The notes: generated from the sequence alone by a model not told the origin. Positions 21,847 to 32,470 are shown, counted from the first letter of the stretch. The stretch: 64,000 nt of DNA from Ryuthela nishihirai (GCA_038380435.1 JAWZYU010000034.1:22857404-22921403), one strand, 5' to 3'. Made by a program: numbers and translations.

Positions 21847-22469
21847 TGTTGCGGATTACAAAAATGGATAGCCGCTGAGCGTGAGTATTAAAAGCTATAT
21901 TTCAAAACCAAATTCAATACAAGGTAAATTGTTACAAAGGAAATATGGATGAAGTATCTTATCAACAAATCAACTATTAACATGCACAAGTCATCAATCT
22001 TCCTGCGTAGAGCACACAATATCAGCTCTGTGTATTTTACTAAATACTACCTTTTACTTGATTTACCAGGTCACCCGAAGATCTTCACTCGCAAACCAAT
22101 TCTCGTCCTTTGCTAATAACTTTTCACACACTAGCCGAACAAAAAGACAGTCCGTGTAGACATTCGAAGTTAGCCATAAAAGTTCCCACTTTTATACTTC
22201 CGCGTATACACAACACATCAAGTTACTTCTTGATACTTAACGATAAAAGATCCCACTTTTATCCTTCCGTGTATACACAACACATCAAGTTACTTCTTGA
22301 TACTTACGCGCACTGTCTCAGAACAGCTCACCGTCCATTTTCGAACTCACCGACCGTTACAATACAACGACCGTTAACGCTCCACTCTCCTTCTCCAAAT
22401 TCTCCCAACGTTCTTATTCGTTGGCTGAAACTTTTTGCTTTCGGTTGCCAGATTCCTTCTGTCGTAACA
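21847..22469 (-). repeat. 5' LTR of the thymidine phosphorylase retroelement
   Basis: 623 bp, TG...CA ends, apparently identical to 18377-18999. It is the promoter-bearing LTR because the ORF reads leftwards from it. Confidence 0.97.
22176..22309 (-). promoter_or_regulatory. Duplicated promoter segment with TATA box in the 5' LTR
   Basis: Two 67-bp direct repeats start at 22176 and 22243. On the minus strand, the repeat nearest the ORF has a strong TATA box (TATAAAAG, 22189-22196); the other has GATAAAAG at the same place. The repeat layout recalls LTR enhancer/promoter duplications. No initiation site was tested. Confidence 0.55.
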
Positions 22470-22517
22470 ATATATATAAAGTACCTGTATTCAGTGCATC
22501 ACTTTTTCTACTGGCTC

Positions 22518-23607
22518 TGTAATGCTCCAAAAGATTATTAAACTTCTTTGCTTTGAACCTTTTGACCAAATTAAATTTCCAGATAGCATATCGGGTGCTA
22601 AGCAATATTAATTTGCCAAATAAAGTTAATTAAGTATATGGGCATTACTTATTGAGTTTATAGATCAAAAAGATTGTCAAAATATTAAAGTCATAAATCT
22701 TAATCAAAATCAATTATTGTTGCTTGAGAGAAAAAAATAGAAAAGTCAAATATATATATCAAACAAAGTTTATTTCCATAAAATTCAAGACTCACCATAT
22801 ATACTAATGAATACAAAAGTGTGATCATCTGAAACCTCCTCTGTGAATACAACTCCAAAAAAACTACTAGCATGTACTGACTACTAACATCTTCCTCCAT
22901 CTATGGATGGGGCGGGGGTGGCTCAGTCAGTAGCGCGCCAGGCTCGTAATCTGTAGTTCCCAGGTTCGGGTCCCAGCTGGGTCAGCGTTGAGATTTATCT
23001 CTGCAAAATTCCCCGCCCTGCCCACGGTCAGTAGGGGACACCGCTGGGCTTGGAAAGGTCGCCGTCCGTCGGATGGGACGTTAAGCCGTGGCCCCGAGTG
23101 CGGGAGAGCCATACCCTGTGCACATTAAAGAACACGCTGGATGGTCTTGACGGGAGGCTACCATCTGTCTCCCAACAGCTGTTCCAGTGGGTCCCCTCCC
23201 CCAACCTTCTCTGAGCCTTCGGGGTCCATGTGACCTGGCCATTTAGCCCATGGTGTGCAAAAAAGTGCCGCTCAGAGGTAAAACAACCCAACCCATCTAT
23301 GGATTCTTAACTTCGAAACTCCATACTGACTCTGTGACCTAACATTACTTAATATAACATGCAGCATACAACTAACACGTGTGTTGCATGCTGGGTAAAA
23401 CATTTGCATAATCTGACGATCGTGCGCTAACTATGCACATTAGCGGCTATCAATGAAAAGTCGGAGTTACACATGCGTAACTCCTTTAGGGAATTGGAAG
23501 AGGGAAAAGTGATGTCCAACTGAAATATAAATACCCAAAATGATAAATATAATGTAAATAAAGTAAAACTGATTAAAGAAAAGTAAAAGTGAATGGGTGG
23601 TCCATCA
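22518..23607 (-). repeat. 5' LTR of the older retrotransposon, split by SINE-A
   Basis: Matches 13741-14516 in order. It is interrupted by SINE-A at 22909-23293 and lacks some blocks found in the left copy (for example the CTTCACCACCTTCCAGC part). Confidence 0.85.
22909..23293 (+). mobile_element. SINE-A copy 3, full length, 11-bp target duplication
   Basis: Flanked by CATCTATGGAT at 22898-22908 and 23294-23304. The tRNA-like head and full body are well preserved, so this is a recent insertion in the old LTR. Confidence 0.95.
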
Positions 23608-23794
23608 TAATACACTATACTCAGTGATACATCATATATTTGACTGTAGGAAGTGGCACATGGTAAGAATGAGGTTGAGCACCACTGGCATAGGCAATTA
23701 AATTTATTTACTTTTAAAGTGTATGTACAATTTTTAACCTATATTTAAAACTTCATATTATGGAAGTTAAAAATTTGATAATATTTGAATTAGG

Positions 23795-23853
23795 TATGGT
23801 CCACCATTCTTGTTGTAGCTTGTCTGTCTTGGTGGCCATAGTCAAATAGCTTT
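23795..23853 (-). pseudogene. Short Tc1-like fragment
   Basis: About 55 bp (GGTATGGTCCACCATTCTTG ... TTGGTGGCCATAG) matches 26914-26964, the C-terminal region of a Tc1-like remnant. Confidence 0.55.
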
Positions 23854-23886
23854 CCTTTCATATTGTAAGGTTTTTTTCTTCTATAG

Positions 23887-24042
23887 AACCTTATTGCTGA
23901 TTATTCAATGGAAGGCCATGCCAGAGATCAAGAAATTTTTGCAAATGTTTCCCGAAACCGCCGACGTCGTGCTAAAGCTTTGTTAGATTTTGAAAGGCAT
24001 GATGATGATGAACTTGGTTTTCGAAAAAATGATATTATAACT
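23887..24042 (+). CDS. SGSM3: SGSM3 exon, first half of SH3 domain
   Basis: 52 codons, phase 0 at both ends. The acceptor is TTCTATAG and the donor ACT|GTAAGT. It encodes [12 protein letters not shown], then [20 protein letters not shown] and GFRKNDIIT. The ALLDFE...DDELGF pattern is the ALYDY/RT-loop part of an SH3 domain, nearly identical to the human SGSM3 SH3 domain. The other half follows in frame in the next exon, 15.6 kb downstream. Confidence 0.96.
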
Positions 24043-24710
24043 GTAAGTATTTCATTACATAATATTTTAAATATTTTATACTATGCATTTATCAAATTTT
24101 ACTATGTCAGTAACTTTTCTATGTCTATGTCTATTTTACTATGTCTAAACTTAATAATAATGTTTAGTTTTTTTAAAATATTGTTGCAGAGGCTAAATTC
24201 AGTATACATGCCTTGACCCCTCCTCCAAACAGTCATAGGTTGGCCTCTAAAGGCCAATTTTATCTAAAAGTTCTGCTCTTGCAATACTGCTTTCCTTATG
24301 TTTTAGATATTTTACTACTGTTCCTGGTTATGGCCTATATAAAATTAAATTTTAAGCATTTTATATTATTTAGTTTCTTAAATTTAAATGTGTAGGTAGG
24401 TTCTAAGTACTATACTACATTTGCATATTTATTTGCATTGTTAGCTCATTCAAAGCAGCTGAAATAGAAAGTTGTACGTGAAATAATTATTATACAAAAT
24501 TTTGCCTTTGTTCTAGATTCTGTTTTGATTTAACTTGTCTAGTTTGGTTTGTAAATATAAATTGTTTGTTGTGTTAGCTTAACTGAGGTAGTCGTCAGTG
24601 AAACCTGACTTTAGTCAGGACGTGTTGTATATGAGAAGATCCATACAAGCTAGAAGTAGTTTCTAAGATCTTTCTATGTCCTATATAATGCAAATCAATA
24701 TATATATATA
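24043..24710. other. Intron start; dispersed repeat at 24578-24695
   Basis: AT-rich sequence. About 110 bp (TGTGTTAGCTTAACTGAGG ... TCTATGTCCTATAT) recur, diverged, at about 42318-42431, so they form a dispersed repeat of unknown type. Confidence 0.5.
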
Positions 24711-26412
24711 CCAGGTGATCCAAAAGTAACAGAAAAAGTAAAAATGCAATAATTCGAAAAGTATAGACAGTAGCACGATGCTGTTTTCACAGAAATGCGC
24801 AGAAAGACATGGGATTTTTTTTTAATAGGGAAAAATTTCATTGCCAGAATAGTTACATTGTCACCAACAGATGGCGCTGTAGCAGTCCCGGAGCTGCTGC
24901 CTGTCGCTATTTAAACAGATCCACTGGCTACTGCTCCTCAAGTGGTGCGAGACTGCGAACATTGATCAATCTGACTTTGCCGTGAGGTACGTAAATTTCA
25001 GATGTAGTGAATACTAAAGTTAAACTTTCAGCATTTAACATTTATTACTGAAGTTAAACATTCTACCAAGGTGAGGAATGTTATCGTTACGAGATAAAGC
25101 ACTTTTAGTTAAGCTGTATTATCAGAACTCCGAATCTGCAAGTGCGGCTTTGCGCACCTATCGTTCGATGTGGGGTATTAGAAGTGGAAAGGGACCGATG
25201 TCTTGTTCCTCACTGATAGCTATGATGAAAATGTTTGAGGACACTGGCAGTTAGGAAGCACATGCAAGAAGCGGGAGACTCAAAATAACTATTGCAGTTG
25301 TGCACGAGGTCGAACACGAGGCCGACACACAATTGGCAGCTTCACACATGGGGAATGCAGTGCGCGTGAAATTTCAAGACGAACTGGCATTTCATATGGG
25401 ACTGTGTGACGATCACTCAGGATCATCCTCAAGAGGTATCCTTGAAAAATCCAACACATACAGGAACTGAAACCAACCAATTTCAAGAGATGTCATGAAT
25501 TTGCAAATTGGGCTTTTCAACATATGGAAAACAATGCGGATTGGCTATCAAAGTCCTGTGGACTGATGAGGTGCACTTTTCACTTAATGGAAGTGTTAAT
25601 GCACACAACTGCCACATCTGGGTGAGAGAGAACCCACACGCGATTGTGGAAACCCTTTTGCATCAGCCAAAGGTGACAGTGTGGTGTGGGTTCACTGAGT
25701 CATTCATTATAGGCCCCTTTTTCTTTGAGGAAGTCCACAGCGGTACATTTCAAACTGTTACAGGCAAGCGTTATGCAGCGCTTTTACAAGACAGCATCAT
25801 TCTCTCCTTGCAAGAGAGGCAAGCGCTCCCTAGTGTAACATTCATGCAGGATGGAGCACCTCCGCACATCACAGGTCCTGTCCAGCACCTGCTGTGATCG
25901 ACATTTGGCGATGACCGTGTTCTCAGTCGCTCTTTCCCACGCGAATGGCCACCTAGGTCTCCAGACCTTACACCTTGTGACTTTTGGTTATGGGGCTACT
26001 AGAAGTCACAAATGTACAGAGGTCGGCCGAAGTCATTGGCCATGTTGAAAGAAGCTATTTATCATCATGTGACAGGAATTACAGCTGAAACCCTCTTCGA
26101 TGCTGTACAGAGTGTCGTACCATATCTGACAGCCATTCTCATGAATGACGGCCATCACATTGAACATTTGTAATCCTAGCTGCATTGTGAACTCCTTGTG
26201 AACTCAGTGTGCTGCGCCACTGTACAAACTACTGACACAACTGAAGCGCCACCGACAGGTGGCAAATGTAACTATTCTGGCAATAAAAATTTGCGTTATT
26301 AAAAAAAATCCCATGTCATTCTGTGCATTTCTGTAAAAACCGCATCATGCTACTGTTTATACTTTTCGAATTATTGCATTTTTACTTTTTCTGTTACTTT
26401 TGGATCACCTGG
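24711..26412 (+). mobile_element. Mariner-like transposon, 1702 bp, TA duplication
   Basis: Near-perfect terminal inverted repeats of about 55 bp start CCAGGTGATCCAAAAGTAAC, and both ends are flanked by TA. The GC content is higher than in the surrounding intron. Inside is a broken plus-strand transposase. The ends are well preserved, so it arrived fairly recently. Confidence 0.93.
25078..26172 (+). pseudogene. DUF4817-type mariner transposase, broken
   Basis: Starts MLSLRDKALLVKLYYQNSES, the helix-turn-helix (DUF4817-like) N terminus of a transposase group common in arthropods. A stop follows after codon 56 (around 25246) and further frameshifts to about 25510. The catalytic part is recognisable: LWTDEVHFSLNG (first Asp), FMQDGAPPHI (second Asp) and RSPDLTPCDFWLWGY (third Asp), ending NDGHHIEHL. 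In-frame stops occur after HLL (about 25897) and after WGY, so no functional enzyme is made. Confidence 0.88.
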
Positions 26413-26759
26413 TACATAATGAATAATATGTTGTAAAATAAACAAGAATTCTTTCTTAAATAAATTGCCCATTAGAAAATTTAAATGTTGAAGATGTTAA
26501 AAGTTGGTTTTTGTCAATATATTATTGGTTTCTGTTATTATTTAAGTCGGTGCTTCCTAACTTTCTATAGTACACAATACACTTTTTAGAGTCCAAAAAT
26601 TGTTGTGGCACACTATGGAAAAACAACACATACAGCTATTTTTAAAAACTAATAATATACGCTCTTTGACAATGAAATTGTATTACCCAAAAGTGGTTGC
26701 AACCATATGAAAATCACGGATAAAAATATCACACAGGATAGGTTATCAGAATGAGTTCA

Positions 26760-27960
26760 CTTGATTATAGTTGCAGAGAAAAGACACAAATTTATTTCAC
26801 ACACAGACAGATTACATGGTATTAGTCAATACCTTGTAAATCAGCCATGGTTTGTGACATACACAACTTACACATCATGGCTTGGAGTAATAAAATTATT
26901 AAATAGCATTCTAAGGTATGGCCCACGATTCCTGTTGCAGCTTGTCTCTCTGGGTGGCCATAGTCTACACCAGGGTGGGCAATTGTTTTCGTATCTACAC
27001 TGTGCATGCATATTGACGTGGCCGTCCTAGTGGAAAATACGAGATGAATCTTCGGTCGTGCACGGGAAGGAAATCTCGGTTCAAGGCAGATTTTTCTGAC
27101 TGTCTTGGCGGGCCACAAAAAACTTTTAGCGGGTCGAATGTGGCCTGCGGGCTGCTATTTGCCAACCCCTGGTCTACACCAATTGTGGATGAATCTGCTG
27201 CTGATGTCCCATCAAGTCCAAAACATGTTCTATTGGCAATAAATCCAGGTACCAGGCTGGCTACGAAAGAGTGTAGACAAGTTGTAGCCATTCTTAGGTG
27301 ATTTTAGTGGTTAGTGGTGTGGCATTATCTTTCTGAAGCAGGGCACCAGGCACTCCTGCGATGAATGGGAGTGCTATACATTCCAATATATCATCAATTT
27401 AGTGCTATAATGGTCAAAGTACCTGGAAAACACTCTAGAGAAGACTGGATATCATGACATTATACCCCAGACCTAATGCCTGCTGTTATGACAGTCTGTT
27501 ACTCAACAGTGGCAGCTACATCAGAGGTTGACCTCATCATCTCCACATATGTATATGGTGGTTATCGGTTCTTAGACAAAAATTAGATTTGTTGCTAAAG
27601 ATGACAGAACACCATTCAGCATCCCTAGTTGTTTAAGATCAGCACCACTCTGGGTGCTTTTAATGATGCCTGGAAGTCAGTGAAAGGTGATGCAATAGAC
27701 AACATGCATGGAATCCTACTTCTGCAAGTCATTGAGAAATGTTTGTTCTGTCATGGAGTAATGCAAGGCTAGCATAACTGTTCTACTGATGACATCTAGC
27801 ATCACCATCAGTGTGGTGGATGCCTGTCACAAAATCAGTGTTCCCATAGTGTTGTCCTCTGGTGTGCACCAGATTCTTATGATTGTGTGAGGCTTCTCAC
27901 TACCATTGTTGTCAGCATCAAAGGACTGTTTTATGGTTGTGGCCTTGGTTATAATGTTTT
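26760..27960 (-). pseudogene. Tc1-like element remnant interrupted by a hAT MITE
   Basis: On the minus strand, fragments around 27260-27200 (PIEHVLDLMGHQQQ) and 26960-26900 (RDKLQQESWAIP) fit the last catalytic region and C terminus of a Tc1 transposase (SPDLNPIEHVWD...). The two are separated by the MITE at 26971-27171. Upstream coding (27960-27300) is heavily degraded. Confidence 0.6.
26971..27171. mobile_element. hAT MITE, 201 bp with 8-bp duplication
   Basis: The left end is CAGGGTGGGCAA, and the right end is the reverse of CAGGGGTTGGCAAATAGC. It is flanked on both sides by GTCTACAC (26963-26970 and 27172-27179). The GC-rich right part (GGGTCGAATGTGGCCTGCGG) is typical of widespread non-autonomous hAT elements. 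Confidence 0.9.
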
Positions 27961-28399
27961 GTTATAAAGTTTAGCTAAACACTGGCTTGACCACCCCACT
28001 TCATGGAGTCTGATGATTTATATATGTGCTAAACCAAAAGTAATGTATGAAAGACCACATATAGCAGACATGCACAAACTCTGGTCCATCTAACAATTTT
28101 ATCTGGCTTGTGTGAAAATTGGAAATATAATTTTTTTAAAAAATGGCTATGGTAAAGTGAATTGTTTAAATAAGGCAAAAATTTACATAATATTGTACAG
28201 TATCATTAAAGTGGAATGTTCAACAGCTTTTGTGGGATCCAATCCCTCCTTCACATATTGCTTCAAGAAGTCAACTTCAGTTATAATGTTAAAATAAACT
28301 TTATATTAATATTTTTATTATTTTTGTTCCTATACATATGGTAAGTAATATGTAATAAACAAAGCTAAGCATATTTGGTGTTCCTATTAATAATAATTA
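27961..28399. other. Intron sequence, no feature recognised
   Basis: AT-rich; short chance ORFs only. Confidence 0.45.
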
Positions 28400-28605
28400 A
28401 GTGATTATGCTGTTATTTAGACAATCAAATGCCTCATTAAGTTTGCACGCATTAGAAAATCTGTTTAATTTAAGATAAAATCTTGGTGCTTAGATGATAT
28501 CAGAGCTTAAAGCACCAAGATTTTAAGATAAGCAGATTTTCTAATGTTTGTAAACTTAATGGGACATTCTGATGTGTAAATAATGGCATAATCATGTAAT
28601 TAAAA
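28400..28605. repeat. Foldback MITE-like palindrome, about 205 bp
   Basis: The left arm (GTGATTATGCTGTTATTTA ... AAAATCTTGGTGCTT) pairs with the right arm (AAGCACCAAGATTTTAAG ... TAATGGCATAATCATG). Arms are about 95 bp with moderate divergence and a short centre near 28495-28510. Confidence 0.75.
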
Positions 28606-30774
28606 TTGTTATATCTAATTGCTGTGTATTTGCTAAAATAAAAGTTATTTTTATTGGTTATTTTAAAAGTTTTTCACATTTTATTATTTTCAACTGATTG
28701 AATTGTTTTATCTTTGAGCTCTTTCGTGCACAAAAATTGTATAAATGGTGAGGTCACAGGGGCTTGGAGTTCAGTGTTGAATCACTGTTACAATACAAAT
28801 GGAATTATCCAGCATGTTTTTTTAAACAAGTTTTAAACATTCCATCTGACAGATAACAAACAGCCTTTTTAAACTGAGCAGGAATTAGTGGAGAAAATTT
28901 CAATTCAAACACAATGGAAACTCAAAAATAATGTAAAAATTCACAGTAATGTAATAAAATAAAAAATAAATTTAATTATCTGTTACTGTTAATTTAAAAG
29001 CACTTTAACTAAAATATTTATTGTGCCTAGCAATAAAAGCTGTTTTAATTGCCTCAAGTTTTACAAATAACTGGACATACCATGGTATATCACGGTAGTG
29101 ATAAGGCGACACCTCAAAACTCAGAACTCTGAAAGTGAAGCTATTCACTTTTTTATTGAAGTGAAGCCATCACTTCTTCAAAACCTCCTTGAATTATGAA
29201 TAAAAAAGGTATATTTTTTGTAATGAAAATTTGAAAAAACAACGTAGAAATGATTAATATACATTTTTCAGTCGTAACTTATTTCTCAGGTTTGAGTAAT
29301 ATTTTCAACAGTTTAAAAAATAGCTGAAAGCCTTATTAAAGTAACAATGAATTCAGAGAGGACGAGTGGCATAAAGTAAATTAGCAGAATGAAATAGCTA
29401 AAAATTTAAACATACTAATAGCAAGCAGGATCTTGTTAAAATTGGTCTACAGTGGCCAAATGCAGCAGCTGTAGTCCAGGACTGATGTTGGAGGATTAGA
29501 TTAAAAGTCTGGTTGGATACACACACATATATAATCCTGTTTGAGGATTATAAATATATATATATGTGTGTGTGTAGGTAAGAATGCAAGGAGTCAATGA
29601 AATAATAAATATTTCAATTTGGGGTAATTAATATTAAAGATCCTTGTTCTGGTGGTGGTGTTATGATCATATCTATATGTTGTTTCTCTATAAGCATTAT
29701 TGAACATGGAATAATATCACATTCCATTTAATTGTACTATTTAATCATCTTACAAGCAGCTACTTAATAGATATTGCAATTCTGCTGTTTAAAAAAATAC
29801 AACTTAATTACTGCTAATAAATTTTTTTTAGAAAATCCAATTCATAGTTTCAACTTTAAAAGTAAAAAAAGAAAGAGTGTTTAAATAACATTAATTTTAG
29901 CCCATTAAAGTAGTGGCTGATAACATTTTGAAACCATCGATTTAGAATTTATGTTTAATTGAAAACATGCATATGTTATTAAATGATAATACTACAAATT
30001 TGTAATTCCAGGGGGAGGGATACCTTTCCATTAAGCATCGAACTTGCTGAAATTAGGCTTAGAGCAGCATGTATGTTACTCATTATATAAATTTCATTGA
30101 AACCTAATTGTAGGACATTCTCAGTACTAGAAATATTAATGAAGAAAACACAAGAAATGCTTATCTTTATTATCCAAGTAAATCAAATTTAAAAACAACA
30201 AGAAAGCTGGACTTATGGAAACAATACTAATGCCCACTGAAAACACTGCTGCCCAGTTGTTGGACTTAAAACTATGCGACTAGAATATCATGTGATTTAC
30301 TTTCTTTTTCATCAGCTTGCCAATGGCAGTGGAAAATGAAATTCATTAACCTTGGATGTATGAATTGGGTAAAGGGAAATGAAATCTTAGTGACCTTATT
30401 GAAACTTAAATCAGTACAGGTTAATTATAAACTGGGACAGATCTAGAAAATATATTGAGAGTGCTAGAGACTGGATTGAGCCAGGATAGACTAGAATGCC
30501 ATTCCAGTGATATAGGCTATCCCTTTTTTTCTTATCTTTATCTGTTCTTAATGTTAAAATTCTCGAAAGAATGTTTTGACTCTGTTGCTTCCCCACCCCA
30601 GATCTTAATTTCATTCATCTTTTTTGTTCTAAAAATTTTTTTTAAGGTTTGCAAACATAACATCTATAATTCATACTCAACATGCAATATTATAACACTT
30701 GGGATTGAAGATAAATTATGTACTTTTTTCTATAACAACTGAATAAGATAACCAATTTCAAAGATTTATATATA
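28606..30774. other. Intron, mostly featureless; one LINE-alpha scrap
   Basis: About 29425-29510 matches the LINE-alpha 3' region (CAGGATCTTGTTAAAATTGG, CAGTGGCCAAATGCAGCAG). An AT/GT palindrome (29517-29577) lies beside it. The rest is AT-rich without recognisable content. Confidence 0.55.
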
Positions 30775-31209
30775 CAGGGTGAATCTGAAAAAGTGGGCAA
30801 ATTTTACGGGGTGGTAGAACGCAGCTATACGAGCAATATTTGTCATAGAATGTATGGTCGAAATGCAAGGGGTGAGAAGTTAAAAGGTAGTTTTTCACTG
30901 TCACATTTAAAGAATGAATACAAGAAGGAGAGGAGATTGCATGCCCGTCCGCCGTCACCTGCATTCCCGTCCGCCGCACCGTACACAAAGTGCATATCCG
31001 CCATTTCGTGGTTAGTATAACCAGCCATCCTCTCGGCAATCCACGGTAGAAATGCCGTTGGGTGTGAGGACCGATTTTTTATACCATTTCCAACGCCACC
31101 TAGCAGCTCGCCGTTTGCATTCCGACCATACATTCTATGACGAATATTGCTCGTATAGCTGCGTTCTACCACCCCGTAAAGTTTTGCCCACTTTTTCAGA
31201 TTCACCCTG
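30775..31209. mobile_element. MITE with about 100-bp terminal inverted repeats, TA duplication
   Basis: Ends CAGGGTGAATCTGAAAAAGT and its reverse complement, inside TA (30773-30774, 31210-31211). The arms stay nearly identical for about 100 bp (GGGGTGGTAGAACGCAGC, ATAGAATGTATGGTCG). The central part is GC-rich (CCGTCCGCCGTCACC). Probably Tc1/mariner-mobilised; no transposase. Confidence 0.85.
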
Positions 31210-31638
31210 TATATATAAGAAATATACAGAAATATATAGATGTATAATTTCATTTTATCAACTCCAGCAGAATGCATAATTATTCCTTAATAAATCTATT
31301 CATTGAGGAATAGTTATGGAGCTTTTCAAATATTGAGGAAGAAAAGTTTTCTTTTAATTACTAAATTAATTAGAGGCTTTTTAAATGGTGAGAAAATGCC
31401 AGAAGATTAGAGATGTGGTTATATTGCATCAATACTTAGAAAAGAACACAATATTTGTTCCTATTACAGAGGGATTTGTATAACTAACCACATAACAGGG
31501 ATTCTTGTAGAATTTTAAGGAATAAGCTGGAAATGGAGATTAGTAGTTCAGAAGTAAATGTGGATTTACAACAGGGAAATCATGCATTGACTACATATTT
31601 ACAATTAAAGAGATACTAGTAAAATGTCAAAGGAAAAG

Positions 31639-32470
31639 AAATTGAAATGATTTTTATAGCTCTTGAAAAAGCATATGATACTATATCTAGAAATCTGCTT
31701 TGGAAAGCTATGGAAGAAATTGGAATCAACTATTCAATTATTAATATTATTGAAACATTATATGGGCACAATGAATGTACAGTGAAAGTAAATAATAATT
31801 TGTCTAGAGAATTTCATACAACCAAAGATCTCTTTCAAGGATGTAGTATGTCTTCAACATTGGTTAAAATCTTCATAGAAGTAGTTCTGAATAATTGGTC
31901 CAGAAAATGCAGGACCTGGGTTTGCCAGTCAAAAAGATTTAAACTTACATCATTCATTGTTTACTGTTGACGAAGTGATAATTGCTCAAGACTGAAGATG
32001 CAAACTTTCTCTTTTAAAATTGGGGCATGAGTGGCTCAGTCAGTAGCACATCAGGCTCATAATCTGCAGTTCCCTGGTTCAAGTCCCAGCTTTAAAAGAG
32101 AAAGTTTGCATCTTCAGTCTTGAGCAATTATCACTTCATCAACAGTAAACAATGAATAATGTAAGTTTAAATCTTTTTGACTGGCAAACCCAGGTCCTGC
32201 ATTTTCTGGACCAATTATTCAGAACTACTTCTATGAAGATTTTAACCAATGTTGAAGACATACTACATCCTTGAAAGAGATCTTTGGTTGTATGAAATTC
32301 TCTAGACAAATTATTATTTACTTTCACTGTACATTCATTGTGCCCATATAATGTTTCAATAATAGTAATAATTGAATAGTTGATTCCAATTTCTTCCATA
32401 GCTTTCCAAAGCAGATTTCTAGATATAGTATCATATGCTTTTTCAAGAGCTATAAAAATCATTTCAATTT
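31639..32470. repeat. Palindrome with 380-bp arms splitting a SINE
   Basis: Arms 31639-32018 and 32091-32470 are reverse complements with only a few differences (about 99% by eye). The 72-nt loop is the tRNA-like head of SINE-A copy 4, and the SINE body continues after the right arm at 32471. The right arm is therefore an inverted copy of LINE-beta sequence inserted between SINE head and body. Confidence 0.95.

Larger units (their letters stand above)
18377..22469 (-). mobile_element. Young non-autonomous LTR retroelement carrying thymidine phosphorylase sequence
   Basis: A 4093-bp element read on the minus strand. The two 623-bp LTRs (18377-18999 and 21847-22469) have TG...CA ends and look identical over their whole length by eye. 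Next to the 5' LTR is a primer binding site matching the 3' end of tRNA-Leu; next to the 3' LTR is a polypurine tract. The internal part is only 2847 bp and is filled by one 970-codon ORF that extends into the 3' LTR. No RT, RNase H or protease is present, so an autonomous helper is needed. The flanks are AT repeats (ATATAT on both sides), compatible with a 4-6 bp duplication but not diagnostic. Confidence 0.95.
13741..23607 (-). mobile_element. Decayed gypsy-type LTR retrotransposon with nested insertions
   Basis: The left LTR is 13741-14516 and the right LTR 22518-23607 (enlarged by a SINE-A). Both begin TGTAA and end in CA on the + strand, and both are flanked by the same 6-mer TAATAC (13735-13740 and 23608-23613). 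A polypurine tract (GGTAGGGGGAGT, reverse of 14517-14528) adjoins the left LTR, so the element reads on the minus strand. Inside are a broken gag (about 18057-16990) and non-coding remains. No intact pol was found. A younger LTR element (18377-22469) was inserted upstream of the surviving gag-like frame. Confidence 0.85.
12976..23687. mobile_element. hAT-like element, host of nested insertions
   Basis: The left end is CAGTGGTGCTCAACATGTG, and the right end is the reverse complement of CAGTGGTGCTCAACCTC; the first 14-15 bases are shared and are typical of hAT termini. Flanking 8-mers are CCATAAGC (12968-12975) and GCATAGGC (23688-23695), matching at 6 of 8, which is acceptable for an old 8-bp duplication. 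A hAT transposase fragment (13401-13589) lies inside. Most of the length is later insertions. The long inference from short ends keeps confidence moderate. Confidence 0.6.

Noticed and set aside
30843..31277. 144-codon minus-strand ORF as a gene
   Set aside because: It spans the MITE at 30775-31209 and reads through its inverted repeats.
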